This document shows, piece by piece, positions 14,452-23,433 of a stretch of DNA of 23,714 nucleotides. The position numbers were made by a program, and so were the translations under genes. The notes below the pieces were generated by a model. That model ran no database searches, was not told the origin of the DNA, and was given only the letters and a program-made list of their open reading frames with translations. The stretch comes from JAVBKV01 sp031553885 (GTDB taxonomy: Bacteria > Bacteroidota > Bacteroidia > Bacteroidales > Azobacteroidaceae): NCBI GenBank assembly GCA_031553885.1, contig JAVBKV010000058.1, positions 1 to 23,714 on the forward strand, in the 5' to 3' direction. The stretch's first letter is position 1, and every line of letters starts with the position of its first letter.

Positions 14452-15583
14452 ATCAATGAAAAACACTCCGGGACACATCGCTTGGATTGACCTGCTACGA
14501 ATCATCGCTTGCCTATTAGTTATCATATCCCACAGTTGTGACTTTTTTGTCGGAAAATTCGATCAGAGCCCGGATTTCTATTCCGGAGTAGCCTGGGGTA
14601 GTCTCGTGCGTCCTTGTGTTCCTTTGTTTGTGATGATTTCAGGTGTATTATTACTTCCTATACGGGTGGATACAGGCGTTTTTTATGCCCGCCGGATGAA
14701 AAGGATCATCATTCCACTGGTATTCTGGTCCATTGTATTACCTATCCTTTTTTATCTTTACCTTTCCGTGGTAAAAACCACGACACCAAACATCGATATG
14801 GAAGCTCATACACTGGGAGCGACTGTCAAAAAGCTGTATACTTTCATTTTCAATTTCAATTACGATACAATCCCTTTCTGGTACCTCTACATGCTGATCG
14901 GCATCTATCTTTTTATTCCGATCATCAGCGCCTGGCTGACTCAGGCTTCGCAACGGGATATACGTCGCTTTATCCTCATCTGGATTGTCTCCCTTTTTAT
15001 CCCTTATATCCAGCTTCTCGCTCCTTTTTTAGGCTATACCGGTAATTACGGGAACATGGGTCTCCTGGGTGTTTGCGATTGGAACCCTTACGGTACATTT
15101 TACTATTTCTCCGGATTTATCGGCTATATCGTATTGGCCTATTACCTGGTCAGATATCCTCTGAACTGGAGCTGGAACAAAACCCTGGGTATTACAATTC
15201 CTGTTTTTCTGACCGGCTACCTCATCACTCTGTTCGGATTTCTTTTCATGCAGGAACACTACCCGGCTAATTATGCTTACCTCGAAATTGTCTGGTATTT
15301 CTCAGGAGCTAACGTTTTCCTGATGACCATTTCTCTTTTTATCATCTTTCAGAAAATCAGAATCGGGGAATCTGCTTTGTTGAGCCGGACGGCCTCTCTG
15401 ACATTCGGCGTTTACCTCTGTCATTTCGTTATCGTCCAATCGGGATACGACCTGGTACATACCTGGCTCCCGATCCCGCCCTATCTGCAAATTCCCGTGA
15501 TTGCCGTATTTTCATTCACACTATCTCTGCTGATTATCCGGTTGATGAGTCAGAGCAGAATATTGAGAAACGTAATCGGATAA
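14447..15583 (+). CDS. Acyltransferase-3 family membrane protein (WecH/OatA-like)
   Basis: The product (378 residues from this start) has about ten membrane helices. It opens with the family pattern HIAWIDLLRIIACLLVIISHS, in which the His of ISHS is the conserved catalytic residue. Further motifs are VPLFVMISGVLL, YARRMKRIIIPLVFWS, and near the end FGVYLCHFVI. Such enzymes move acetyl or other acyl groups onto sugars or lipids of the envelope. An in-frame GTG at 14405 lies in the hairpin loop and seems unlikely; ATG 14447 or 14456 is preferred. It follows the beta-helix gene by 75 bases, most of which is a 27-bp inverted repeat, so it may be a regulated last gene of that operon. The acceptor is unknown. 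Confidence 0.88.
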   Translation: MKSMKNTPGHIAWIDLLRIIACLLVIISHSCDFFVGKFDQSPDFYSGVAWGSLVRPCVPLFVMISGVLLLPIRVDTGVFYARRMKRIIIPLVFWSIVLPILFYLYLSVVKTTTPNIDMEAHTLGATVKKLYTFIFNFNYDTIPFWYLYMLIGIYLFIPIISAWLTQASQRDIRRFILIWIVSLFIPYIQLLAPFLGYTGNYGNMGLLGVCDWNPYGTFYYFSGFIGYIVLAYYLVRYPLNWSWNKTLGITIPVFLTGYLITLFGFLFMQEHYPANYAYLEIVWYFSGANVFLMTISLFIIFQKIRIGESALLSRTASLTFGVYLCHFVIVQSGYDLVHTWLPIPPYLQIPVIAVFSFTLSLLIIRLMSQSRILRNVIG

Positions 15584-15589
15584 GACGTT

Positions 15590-16387
15590 TCAGAATTGGG
15601 TGTTGAAACCGACAAAAGTCTGGAATTTCGGTTGTCCGGCTCCTTGTGCCAGGACAGAGAATTGAGGTTCTGCAAAAATATTGAAGACTACACCTCCTAC
15701 TTTGACCACTTTACCGATACCCAATCCGATCGGAACATTATAGTTACCGTTATTCAGGTCGAATGACCAGATTCCGGTACTCCGCAGGTAAGTTCCGCCA
15801 CCGATCTGCCAGATGAAAAACAATTGGGCAGTAAGCATGCTTACATCCTCCCGGTCACCATCTCCTGCAAAAGAGGTCTGCCATTGGAGCAAACTACCCG
15901 TTTGCAACACATGACTTTTAGCAAAAAAAGCTAAAGCAGAAACTCCTGCCTGCCATTTCCCCTGTCCTAATCCCTTGGTTCCGGTCGGTGCCGTAATAGA
16001 GGGACCGATCCCGAATTTATTTCCTGGAGTAGGTTCAAACGAATAAATAGCAAACATATTAAAATCCCCGAATCCGGTTACAGGACCTGCCGTTGGCTCT
16101 GAAAAAGTGACAAAAGGCATTGTGGCCCTCAGCAATACGTTACCAACCGGTTGTGAGTAACGAAACATTAACTGGTTCATGGAGGCTTCGCTACCATAAA
16201 GGGAAGATACGATGTAATTGTGTACATTAAAAGACTTGGTATGGGCCATCGGGTCATTGGCTTTCTTCAGCGTTTCCGCATCCAAACCACCGCCTGCCGG
16301 CGGAGTAGTTTGTGCTTCCTGAGCAGAAACAGTGGTTACTGCCATAAGTAACAAACAAATCCATGCAAGTTTTCCTATTCTTTTCAT
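15590..16387 (-). CDS. Outer-membrane beta-barrel protein (MetA-pathway/transporter-like)
   Basis: The 265-residue product has a signal peptide (about 1-22, ending VSAQ), a short flexible segment, and a barrel with many short strands (MNQLMFRYSQPVGNVLLRA, GFGDFNMFAIYSFEPTPG, GIGPSITAPTGTKGLGQGKW) ending in FVGFNTQF with a terminal Phe. The GFGD and GPSITAPTG phrases resemble the putative outer-membrane transporter family PF13557. No substrate can be proposed. The gene is convergent with the acyltransferase gene with a 6-base gap, and no terminator is visible between them. The 232-base gap on its upstream side is shared with rsfS; no exact -7 box was found for this strand. Confidence 0.78.
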   Translation of the reverse strand: MKRIGKLAWICLLLMAVTTVSAQEAQTTPPAGGGLDAETLKKANDPMAHTKSFNVHNYIVSSLYGSEASMNQLMFRYSQPVGNVLLRATMPFVTFSEPTAGPVTGFGDFNMFAIYSFEPTPGNKFGIGPSITAPTGTKGLGQGKWQAGVSALAFFAKSHVLQTGSLLQWQTSFAGDGDREDVSMLTAQLFFIWQIGGGTYLRSTGIWSFDLNNGNYNVPIGLGIGKVVKVGGVVFNIFAEPQFSVLAQGAGQPKFQTFVGFNTQF

Positions 16388-16544
16388 AACATTTTAATTT
16401 AATCCATTTATAACTTAATTAATACAATAACAACAGGCAACAATCTTTGTTCAAAAATCATAAAATAAATAAAACGACAGCTTCCTGTTATATTCATTCT
16501 TTTACAACCTTTTCCTGTTTCTGCTTGTTTTTGATAAAGAAACA

Positions 16545-16574
16545 TTGAATTACAAAAAAATCGGACTATCTTTG
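16545..16574 (+). promoter_or_regulatory. Promoter of the rsfS-ftsH-cdsA operon
   Basis: TTG (16545-16547) and TATCTTTG (16567-16574) are separated by 19 bases, an exact match to the Bacteroidota -33/-7 pattern. The predicted start near 16580 gives a leader of about 40 bases before the rsfS ATG. Confidence 0.8.
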
Positions 16575-16619
16575 CAGATCAAAGCGATTTGAATACATAA
16601 TTACAGTTTATAACGATAA

Positions 16620-16979
16620 ATGAACGAAACACAAATATTAGTCGAAAAAATTATAGAAGCCCTTCAGGATAAAAAAGGAAAACAGATCGTAACCATGGAT
16701 CTGACAAGTCTGGAAGGTTCTATTTGTGAATATTTTATTATCTGCCACGGCAATACTCCTACCCAGGTTTCGGCACTCTCCGATTCGGTCTGGGACAAAG
16801 TAGCCAACGATCTTCGTGAAAAACCCCTGGGAGCCAACGGAATTCAGGAAGCCCAATGGATCGCAATGGATTACGGATCTGTAATTTTACACATTTTCCT
16901 ACCGGAACTACGTGATTATTATAACCTGGAAGCTTTGTGGGAGGATGCAATAACGACAGAAATTCCCGATATTTTATGA
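16620..16979 (+). CDS. rsfS: Ribosomal silencing factor RsfS
   Basis: The 119-residue protein matches the RsfS/Iojap family over its full usual length. It has the family's KIIEALQDKKGKQIVTMDL-like opening, SLEGSICEYFIICHGNTPTQVSAL, and GANGIQEAQWIAMDYGSVILHIF, ending in YYNLEALWED. RsfS binds ribosomal protein uL14 and blocks joining of the subunits when nutrients are scarce. It is the first gene behind a strong promoter and its TGA overlaps the ftsH ATG (ATGA at 16976-16979), so ftsH translation is coupled to it. This rsfS-ftsH-cdsA order is common in Bacteroidota. Confidence 0.96.
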   Translation: MNETQILVEKIIEALQDKKGKQIVTMDLTSLEGSICEYFIICHGNTPTQVSALSDSVWDKVANDLREKPLGANGIQEAQWIAMDYGSVILHIFLPELRDYYNLEALWEDAITTEIPDIL

Positions 16980-19021
16980 CAGAAAACAACAAAAATAATA
17001 GCCCGGGAGGAAATAAGCCGTCAAACTTCAAGTTCAATATGAACTGGATGTATGGTTTGATCCTGATTATGCTGCTCGCGGTCTTTTTCACTAATAATCC
17101 GTCCTCTCAGAATAAAGAAATCGGCTGGACGGAATTTCAGAAACTGGCCAAAGACAATACCTTTTCCAAAATGGTGGTTTACAACCGGAAAAATATGGTT
17201 GTAGCAACGGTTAAACCGGAATATGCAAGCCAGGTATTCAAGGCAGACTCCGTACGTAAGCCCAGCCGTTTCGCTGGTGACCCTACAGTTTCGGTAATGG
17301 TTCCGTCCCCGGATAAATTCTCCGATTTCTATGACCGGATATCCGCTACCAATAATATCGATGCAGATCTGACCTTTGAAGAAGGCAGCAATGTGATATG
17401 GGATATACTCATGACGGCATTGCCTATCATTATTTTTATCGGCCTCTGGCTTTTCCTCATGCGGAGAATGGCCGGAGGAAGCGGAGGTGGAGGCATGTTC
17501 AATGTCGGAAAGGCCAGGGCCCAGATTTATGATAAATCGACCCAGGCCAAGAAAGTAACATTCAAAGATGTGGCCGGATTATCCGAAGCCAAACAGGAAG
17601 TGGAAGAGATTGTGGACTTCCTGAAAAACCCCAGCAAATATACAGATCTGGGTGGAAAAATACCGAAAGGCGCGTTACTGGTTGGCCCTCCGGGAACCGG
17701 AAAAACGCTATTGGCCAAAGCTGTAGCCGGAGAAGCGGATGTTCCTTTCTTCTCCTTATCCGGATCAGATTTTGTGGAAATGTTTGTGGGTGTGGGAGCT
17801 TCCCGCGTCCGGGACTTGTTCCGCCAGGCCAAAGAAAAATCACCCTGTATCGTTTTTATCGACGAAATCGATGCAGTCGGACGCGCCCGCGGACGAAACC
17901 CGAACATGGGATCCAACGATGAAAGGGAAAATACGCTGAATCAATTGCTGACCGAAATGGACGGTTTCGGATCCAACAGCGGAGTAATCATCCTGGCTGC
18001 AACGAACCGGGCGGATATTCTGGACAAGGCACTGCTGCGTGCCGGACGTTTCGACCGCCAGATTAATGTGGACCTGCCCGAGTTGAACGACCGGAAAGAA
18101 ATTTTTATCGTTCACCTGCGTAACATAAAAATTGACGAATCAGTCGATACTGAATTCCTAGCCCGCCAGACTCCGGGTTTTTCCGGGGCGGACATTGCCA
18201 ACGTCTGCAACGAAGCCGCCCTGATTGCTGCACGCAACGGAAAAGAATTCGTCCAGAAAGAAGATTTCATGAATGCCGTAGACCGGATTGTCGGAGGTTT
18301 GGAAAAGAAATCCAAAATAACCACGATGGAAGAACGCCGGACGATCGCTATGCACGAGGCTGGTCACGCTACATTGAGCTGGATGCTGGAACATGCCAAC
18401 CCATTGGTAAAGGTGACAATCGTTCCCCGGGGAAAAGCACTGGGAGCAGCCTGGTACCTGCCGGAAGAACGGCAGATCACGACCTATGAGCAACTGCAGG
18501 ATGAAATGTGCGCTACATTAGGCGGACGGGCTGCAGAAGATTTGTTCATAGGAAAAGTTTCTACCGGAGCTTCCAACGACCTGGAACGGGTGACCAAACA
18601 GGCTCTGGCCATGGTGATTTACTTCGGTATGAGTGAACGACTGCCCAACCTGAATTATTACGATGCTACGGGACAGGACTGGGGCTTCACCAAGCCTTAC
18701 AGCGAGGAAACGGCGCGACTTATCGACGAGGAAGTCAAAAGGATCATCAACGAACAATACCAACGAGCTAAAAATATTCTGACCGAATATACCTCCCAAC
18801 ATCATCAATTAACTGACGTTCTCCTGGAAAGAGAGGTAATTTATTCGGATGACCTGGAACGTATTTTCGGGAAACGCAAATGGCTTTCCCGTTCACAGGA
18901 GATCTTAGCTCAACAGGAACTGACTCAGCCGGAAAAAACAGACTCACCGGGTGAAGAAGATTCTAAAACAGATGAAAGTCCGGAAGCAAAAGAAGAAAAT
19001 ACAGAAAAAACTGCTGAATGA
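16976..19021 (+). CDS. ftsH: ATP-dependent zinc metalloprotease FtsH
   Basis: The 681-residue inner-membrane protease has two membrane helices (about 24-39 and 140-160) around a periplasmic domain. These are followed by a Gly-rich linker, the AAA+ domain with Walker A GPPGTGKT (237-244), Walker B CIVFIDEIDAVG and the second region of homology (AATNRADILDKALLRAGRFDR), then the peptidase domain. The zinc site is HEAGH (460-464) with Asp535 in STGASNDLER as third ligand. It degrades misassembled membrane proteins and regulatory proteins. The tail is rich in E, K and D (about 640-681). The start at 16976 gives MTENNKNNSPGG and the ATGA overlap with rsfS; a longer frame from 16937 lies inside rsfS and is rejected. 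Its stop overlaps the cdsA ATG in the same way. Confidence 0.97.
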   Translation: MTENNKNNSPGGNKPSNFKFNMNWMYGLILIMLLAVFFTNNPSSQNKEIGWTEFQKLAKDNTFSKMVVYNRKNMVVATVKPEYASQVFKADSVRKPSRFAGDPTVSVMVPSPDKFSDFYDRISATNNIDADLTFEEGSNVIWDILMTALPIIIFIGLWLFLMRRMAGGSGGGGMFNVGKARAQIYDKSTQAKKVTFKDVAGLSEAKQEVEEIVDFLKNPSKYTDLGGKIPKGALLVGPPGTGKTLLAKAVAGEADVPFFSLSGSDFVEMFVGVGASRVRDLFRQAKEKSPCIVFIDEIDAVGRARGRNPNMGSNDERENTLNQLLTEMDGFGSNSGVIILAATNRADILDKALLRAGRFDRQINVDLPELNDRKEIFIVHLRNIKIDESVDTEFLARQTPGFSGADIANVCNEAALIAARNGKEFVQKEDFMNAVDRIVGGLEKKSKITTMEERRTIAMHEAGHATLSWMLEHANPLVKVTIVPRGKALGAAWYLPEERQITTYEQLQDEMCATLGGRAAEDLFIGKVSTGASNDLERVTKQALAMVIYFGMSERLPNLNYYDATGQDWGFTKPYSEETARLIDEEVKRIINEQYQRAKNILTEYTSQHHQLTDVLLEREVIYSDDLERIFGKRKWLSRSQEILAQQELTQPEKTDSPGEEDSKTDESPEAKEENTEKTAE

Positions 19022-19848
19022 ATAATTTCGTTGTAAGGCTGTTAACCGGAATAGTCTATGTTGCACTGATCACAGGAAGTATCGTGTGTAATTCATACAC
19101 ATTTCTGGCATTATTCTCCCTGGTAACAGTTTTATGTTTATGGGAATTCTACGGCCTGATCAACCGGGGAAAGCAAACCAATATCCGGCCTGCATCCGGA
19201 TGTTTCGGCGGATTATTGCTGTTCGTTTCCTCTTATTTATATGCATCGGAAACATTCTCCCACTTCGTATTTTTTCCTTATCTGATTTACGTTGCTGCAC
19301 TTTTGATTTATGAACTGTACGGCAAACAGAAAGATCCGTTGTCCCATCTGGCTTATACGATACTCGGCCAGTGCTACATCGCCCTGCCTGTTTCCCTGTT
19401 GAATATGGTCGCTTTCCAACAGAATAATGAGGGAGTGACTTACTATCCTTTATTGATACTGGCACTTTTTGTTTTCATCTGGATCAACGACTCCGGAGCT
19501 TACTTAGTGGGAATATTAATAGGCAAACACCGTTTATTTCCACGTATCTCTCCCAAAAAATCCTGGGAAGGCTTCTTTGGAGGATTATTCTTCACAGCAG
19601 CGGGATCACTTGTCTTTGCTCATTTCGAACCAGCTATCCCGGTTTACCACTGGATTGCCCTTTCACTGATCATTGTGATTTTCGGCACCTGGGGAGATTT
19701 AGTGGAATCCCTGATAAAAAGGACATTGGATGTAAAAGATTCGGGAAATTCCCTACCTGGACACGGAGGTTTTCTGGACCGTTTCGACAGCCTGCTACTG
19801 GCCATTTACGGCTTGTTTTTCTACGTACAACTATTTATTCAAAATTAA
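19018..19848 (+). CDS. cdsA: Phosphatidate cytidylyltransferase CdsA
   Basis: The 276-residue membrane protein has about seven or eight hydrophobic helices and the CdsA signature near its end (KRTLDVKDSGNSLPGHGGFL then DRFDSL). It also carries the conserved INDSGAYLVGILIGKHR and SPKKSWEGFFGG segments. It makes CDP-diacylglycerol from CTP and phosphatidic acid, the branch point of phospholipid synthesis. Its ATG overlaps the ftsH stop (ATGA 19018-19021). FtsH controlling lipid balance is known in other bacteria, so co-expression makes sense. The 3' end overlaps the convergent PorT-like gene by 14 bases. Confidence 0.95.
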   Translation: MNNFVVRLLTGIVYVALITGSIVCNSYTFLALFSLVTVLCLWEFYGLINRGKQTNIRPASGCFGGLLLFVSSYLYASETFSHFVFFPYLIYVAALLIYELYGKQKDPLSHLAYTILGQCYIALPVSLLNMVAFQQNNEGVTYYPLLILALFVFIWINDSGAYLVGILIGKHRLFPRISPKKSWEGFFGGLFFTAAGSLVFAHFEPAIPVYHWIALSLIIVIFGTWGDLVESLIKRTLDVKDSGNSLPGHGGFLDRFDSLLLAIYGLFFYVQLFIQN

Positions 19849-20539
19849 AGGTAAGCGTAATCATCCGGGAAGTCCCATTTGAAATGGCTTTCGAATATTT
19901 TTCCAGACTCTTATCGGTCAGATCAGTGCGGTTTTTCTCGATAATATCGACCAGGCCGAATGAAAACCGGAGTTCCGGAGCGACCTTGATAATCGGTAAA
20001 TAAATATCACATCCCAACCCGATTGTAAAACCGTAATCCATCGGTTTTAATAAAATTGCTTCGTCTTTCTTTCGTCCCAAGTCCATCGCGGCATACACTC
20101 CGGCTAAAAAATAAGGGCGGTAGTTATTCAGGCGCATGGAACGGAATTTCACGTCTACCGGAACCGTCAGATAACTGGAACGCAAAGTAGTTTTGTAGGT
20201 TTCGTTCAATGTTTCTTCTTTAAACTCAAAGGCTTTATCTCCAAAGTGAAGAGTCGGCGTAAACCGTAAGTTCATATAGGGGTTCAGGTATAAATCCGAG
20301 ACAAGGCCGACACTGAATCCGGGGGAATAGCTGGGAATGGTAGCATACCAGGTTTCTCCATTTTCCCCTGTATAACCGGAGTTATTCAGAATAATATCCT
20401 GAAAATTCATTCCCACGGTGATCCCGAAATGATATAATTTCTGATCACCATAAGGCTGATTCTGAACCTTTTGAGTCTGGGCAAAAAGCCCCACACACAA
20501 CAGCCAAAACCATCCGACTATGTATATTTTTTGTTTCAT
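19835..20539 (-). CDS. porT: PorT-family outer-membrane beta-barrel protein
   Basis: The 234-residue product has a signal peptide (about 1-20, ending LFAQ) and an eight-strand-like barrel pattern: HFGITVGMNFQDI, YSPGFSVGLVSDLYLNPYMNLRFTP, SSYLTVPVDVKFRS, RPYFLAGVYAAMDLGRK, DYGFTIGLGCDIYL, RMITLTFNFE. The length and the SYLTVPVDVKFRS-YFLAGVYAAMDL region match PorT, an outer-membrane protein first described in Porphyromonas gingivalis as needed for gingipain (type IX) secretion. PorT-like proteins also occur broadly in Bacteroidota, and no other type IX gene is in this window, so a secretion role is not shown. It is convergent with cdsA, overlapping it by 14 bases, and divergent from the DUF5686 gene with an 89-base gap. 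Confidence 0.82.
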   Translation of the reverse strand: MKQKIYIVGWFWLLCVGLFAQTQKVQNQPYGDQKLYHFGITVGMNFQDIILNNSGYTGENGETWYATIPSYSPGFSVGLVSDLYLNPYMNLRFTPTLHFGDKAFEFKEETLNETYKTTLRSSYLTVPVDVKFRSMRLNNYRPYFLAGVYAAMDLGRKKDEAILLKPMDYGFTIGLGCDIYLPIIKVAPELRFSFGLVDIIEKNRTDLTDKSLEKYSKAISNGTSRMITLTFNFE

Positions 20540-20598
20540 TTAACAATTGTCTCGGTAATAATAACGGGAAAAGCAGAAGCTTATTGCACTTTTTTACT

Positions 20599-20606
20599 TA
20601 GTTTTG
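20599..20606 (+). promoter_or_regulatory. -7 box of the DUF5686 gene
   Basis: TAGTTTTG is an exact TAnnTTTG match that ends 22 bases before the ATG at 20629. No TTG was found at the normal -33 distance. It supports the start at 20629, because an alternative frame at 20604 begins inside the box. Confidence 0.45.
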
Positions 20607-20628
20607 ACGAAATTTATTATGCTGTTTT

Positions 20629-23088
20629 ATGAAGTCACTGCTATCGGCCCTACTTGCGTTACTGTGTTCACATGCTGTTCTGTCCCAAAACCTACAAGGA
20701 AAGGTAGTCGATACCTCCGGAGAACCGATCCCTGCTGCTTCCATATTTATTCAGGAAACGAGGCAGGGTCTCGTATGCAACCTGGAAGGAGAATTCCGGA
20801 CCAAATTAGTACCGGGAACCTATCATTGTGAATTCCGTTGCATGGGTTATGAAGCCCAGGAAAAAGAAGTGACTATCGGATCGGAAGACGTTACCCTGAA
20901 TGTTGTTTTGACGACTAAAGACATGAAACTAAATGAAGTTGTAGTTAACTTCAAAGAAGACCCCGCATACGCCATCATGCGGAAAGTCATCGAGAAAGCG
21001 CCTTACTACCAATCCATAATCAAAGCCTCCACATATGAAGCCTACACCAAAGGATCGGGAAAGATGAAAAGTATTCCCAAAATTGCGGAATCCATGGCAG
21101 GAGACGAATTGAAAATCTACAAAGACAAGCTCTTCTTACAGGAATCGTTCAGTGAAATCAAATTCACGGCTCCCGACCAATATGAACAAACCATCAAGGC
21201 TTATTCCAGTTCCATGCCCGACAGTGAAGATCCCAAAGAAGCTCTCGGTATCAATATGATTTCATTGTATAGGCCCATGTTCGGCCCGGTCGTTTCCCCT
21301 TTGAATCCCAGGGCTTTTTCTTATTATAAATTCCGTTATGAAGGCTATGAGGAAGAAAACGGCCAAATGATCAACAAGATCAAATTTACCCCCAAACTGA
21401 AGGATCCAAGGTTTTTGGAAGGATATCTTTATATTGCAGACGATGAATGGAACATCCGCCATGCCGAAATGACGGCCCACCCGAACGGGATGACGGTTAA
21501 CTATACATTCAACTACCATCCGGTAATGGAAAATATATACCTGGTTACCACGTATGAAGTCAATCTGGACGCCAATATGCTTGGATTTAAATTCTCGGCC
21601 GACTTTCTTTCCTCCATTCAATATACGGATATCCAGCTCAACGATTCATTGGTTGCCCTTGAAATAAGCAGAAAAGGTCCCGAGAAGAAAAAGAAAAGCC
21701 TGGAAATCAAATGGGATGAAAATCACAAAAAAGAAGTTGACTCCTTAGCGACGAAACGGGACTCCTTGTACTGGCAGGAGATGCGCAATGTAGTCCTCAA
21801 TGAAGAAGAGATCAGTAGCTATGCCCGTAAAGACAGCTTACAATCGCTGAGTGATTCGATCAAACAAAAGCAGCTTCATCCGGAATTTAATTGGATGGAT
21901 GTACTTACCGGCGGACGCATAGGGGGAGATTCTGCAAAAGTTTCCTTAAAATACGACGGGTTACTGCAAACAGTTCCGGAATATAATTTTGTAGACGGAA
22001 TGTGGATCGGCGAATCATTCAGCCTGAATATCAAGCGAAATAAAAATTCCGGATGGAAAATTACACCCATGGCTTATTGGGCCTGGTCGCGGAAACAGTT
22101 GTTATGGAACATGGATGTCCGTTTTACATACGCACCGATGCGATTGGGAGAGTTGAGACTATCCGGAGGTTCCATTACAAAAGATTACAACGCGAATAAA
22201 GGAATGCTGCGGATCGAGAATGCTCTGTATTCCGTCTTTGCGGGAATCAATAACGCCAAGCTCTATCAGAACGATTATTTCCGGATAGAGAATGAAATCG
22301 ACCTGGCCAACGGAATCCAATTAGGAACCGGAATCGAAATTGCCGACCGCAAAACCCTGCAGAACCATACGACTTACAGTTTCTTTGGGGATGAAAAAGA
22401 TGCAAAACCCAATATTCCTCCCTACCCCAGTGCATTGAACAGCCAATACAATGCGTTGGCCCAATATGAAATCCGTCTGAAATACACTCCAGAATATTAT
22501 TACAGTGTGGAAAACGGGAAAAAAGAATACATCCGTTCCCGGTTCCCAACTTTCCAACTGCTTTTTATGCAAGGGGTACCTTCCTGGCTCGACAACTCCA
22601 GGTTTTACCGCATCGACCTGAGTATAAGCCAGAACATCAAACTGGGACTGTTCGACCGTTTGCAATATGCCGTAAATGCCGGTAAATTTTTCAATGACAA
22701 TGCATTTAATTACATCGACTACAAGCATTTCAACGGAGCCGACCAGTTATTCAGCGGAAAATTATTCGAAAATTCATTCGCTTTATTAGACTACTACACG
22801 TTTTCTACCAATAAGAACTGGGTTCAGGCTTTTGCCAATTACGATACCCAATACCTGCTGATCAAACGCCTGCCTTTCTTACAGGGAAAACTATTCTCCG
22901 AATCGCTTCATGCCAAGTTTCTGCATACTCCCGATAAGAAATATTATTCCGAATGGGGGTATTCTGTAGGTTTACCGGGCCGGTTGGCCAGCGCAGGGGT
23001 CTTTGTTTCTTTCGACTCCTTCGATTACAACAGCGTTGGATTCCGGGTTTCTTTTCCTCTTTTACACACACTGGAAAAATTAAAATAA
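20629..23088 (+). CDS. DUF5686 protein with carboxypeptidase-regulatory-like domain
   Basis: The 819-residue exported protein has a signal peptide (about 1-19, ending VLSQ) and a CarboxypepD_reg-like beta-sandwich (about 21-105: LQGKVVDTSGEPIPAASIFI, GLVCNLEGEF, VPGTYHCEFRCMGYEAQEKEV). A DUF5686 region fills the rest and ends in outer-membrane-barrel-like strands (SVGLPGRLASAGVFVSFDS, VGFRVSFPLL). The same N-terminal sandwich precedes many SusC/TonB-dependent proteins of Bacteroidota. It is probably an outer-membrane protein of unknown job. A charged segment near 340-390 (GPEKKKKSLEIKWDENHKK) interrupts the beta-rich part. It is divergent from the PorT-like gene, an arrangement that may reflect shared envelope control. 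Confidence 0.88.
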   Translation: MKSLLSALLALLCSHAVLSQNLQGKVVDTSGEPIPAASIFIQETRQGLVCNLEGEFRTKLVPGTYHCEFRCMGYEAQEKEVTIGSEDVTLNVVLTTKDMKLNEVVVNFKEDPAYAIMRKVIEKAPYYQSIIKASTYEAYTKGSGKMKSIPKIAESMAGDELKIYKDKLFLQESFSEIKFTAPDQYEQTIKAYSSSMPDSEDPKEALGINMISLYRPMFGPVVSPLNPRAFSYYKFRYEGYEEENGQMINKIKFTPKLKDPRFLEGYLYIADDEWNIRHAEMTAHPNGMTVNYTFNYHPVMENIYLVTTYEVNLDANMLGFKFSADFLSSIQYTDIQLNDSLVALEISRKGPEKKKKSLEIKWDENHKKEVDSLATKRDSLYWQEMRNVVLNEEEISSYARKDSLQSLSDSIKQKQLHPEFNWMDVLTGGRIGGDSAKVSLKYDGLLQTVPEYNFVDGMWIGESFSLNIKRNKNSGWKITPMAYWAWSRKQLLWNMDVRFTYAPMRLGELRLSGGSITKDYNANKGMLRIENALYSVFAGINNAKLYQNDYFRIENEIDLANGIQLGTGIEIADRKTLQNHTTYSFFGDEKDAKPNIPPYPSALNSQYNALAQYEIRLKYTPEYYYSVENGKKEYIRSRFPTFQLLFMQGVPSWLDNSRFYRIDLSISQNIKLGLFDRLQYAVNAGKFFNDNAFNYIDYKHFNGADQLFSGKLFENSFALLDYYTFSTNKNWVQAFANYDTQYLLIKRLPFLQGKLFSESLHAKFLHTPDKKYYSEWGYSVGLPGRLASAGVFVSFDSFDYNSVGFRVSFPLLHTLEKLK

Positions 23089-23109
23089 AATGATTATCCG
23101 CATTTCTCC

Positions 23110-23389
23110 CTTACGCTAATGCGCCCTTTGGGCGCATCCTATGTAAGAGCAGGTATATCCCGAAGGGATTCAATTTGGAACAACATTCGGCGGAGCCAAT
23201 AATCGCGGGTGTAACCCATCGAAAGCACAATCGCTCAGCTCACCCGTCCCTGAAGGGAGCTAACTGTACAGGAATCATTCGCCCCTTTCGGCGCAGAGCG
23301 CCCTGATCTTCATAGCCGGGGTTCGAAGCGCAAGCGAGCCCCCGGACCAGAAAGGATGCAACACAAGCCAAACAGAGCTGCAGAGCAGC
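23110..23389. repeat. Cluster of REP-like palindromes
   Basis: The 345-base stretch after the DUF5686 gene is packed with short perfect hairpins. They are ATGCGCCC-TTT-GGGCGCAT (23119-23137, with outer arms CTTAC/GTAAG at 23110 and 23146), ATCCC-GAA-GGGAT (23157-23169), GGGT-GTA-ACCC (23207-23217), TCCC-TGAA-GGGA (23247-23258), GGCGC-AGA-GCGCC (23290-23302), CCGGGG-N18-CCCCGG (23316-23345) and GCTGC-AGA-GCAGC (23377-23389). The first could also terminate the DUF5686 transcript. The spacing is irregular, so this is not a CRISPR array. Such clusters beside a REP-associated transposase are typical of REP/RAYT systems. Confidence 0.7.
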
Positions 23390-23433
23390 GACATTTTAAT
23401 CATTCATTGACCCAATGAAATAGATATTTCTCA

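Noticed and set aside
16937..16975. Upstream start for ftsH
   Set aside because: It lies within rsfS; the ATG at 16976 gives the standard N-terminus and an ATGA overlap.
19835..23088. A type IX secretion locus
   Set aside because: PorT alone is not enough: no PorK, PorL, PorM, PorN, Sov or PorV genes are in the window, and PorT-like barrels and DUF5686 proteins occur widely.
23110..23389. CRISPR array
   Set aside because: The palindromes differ from each other and their spacing is irregular; there are no identical direct repeats or equal-length spacers, and no cas genes.
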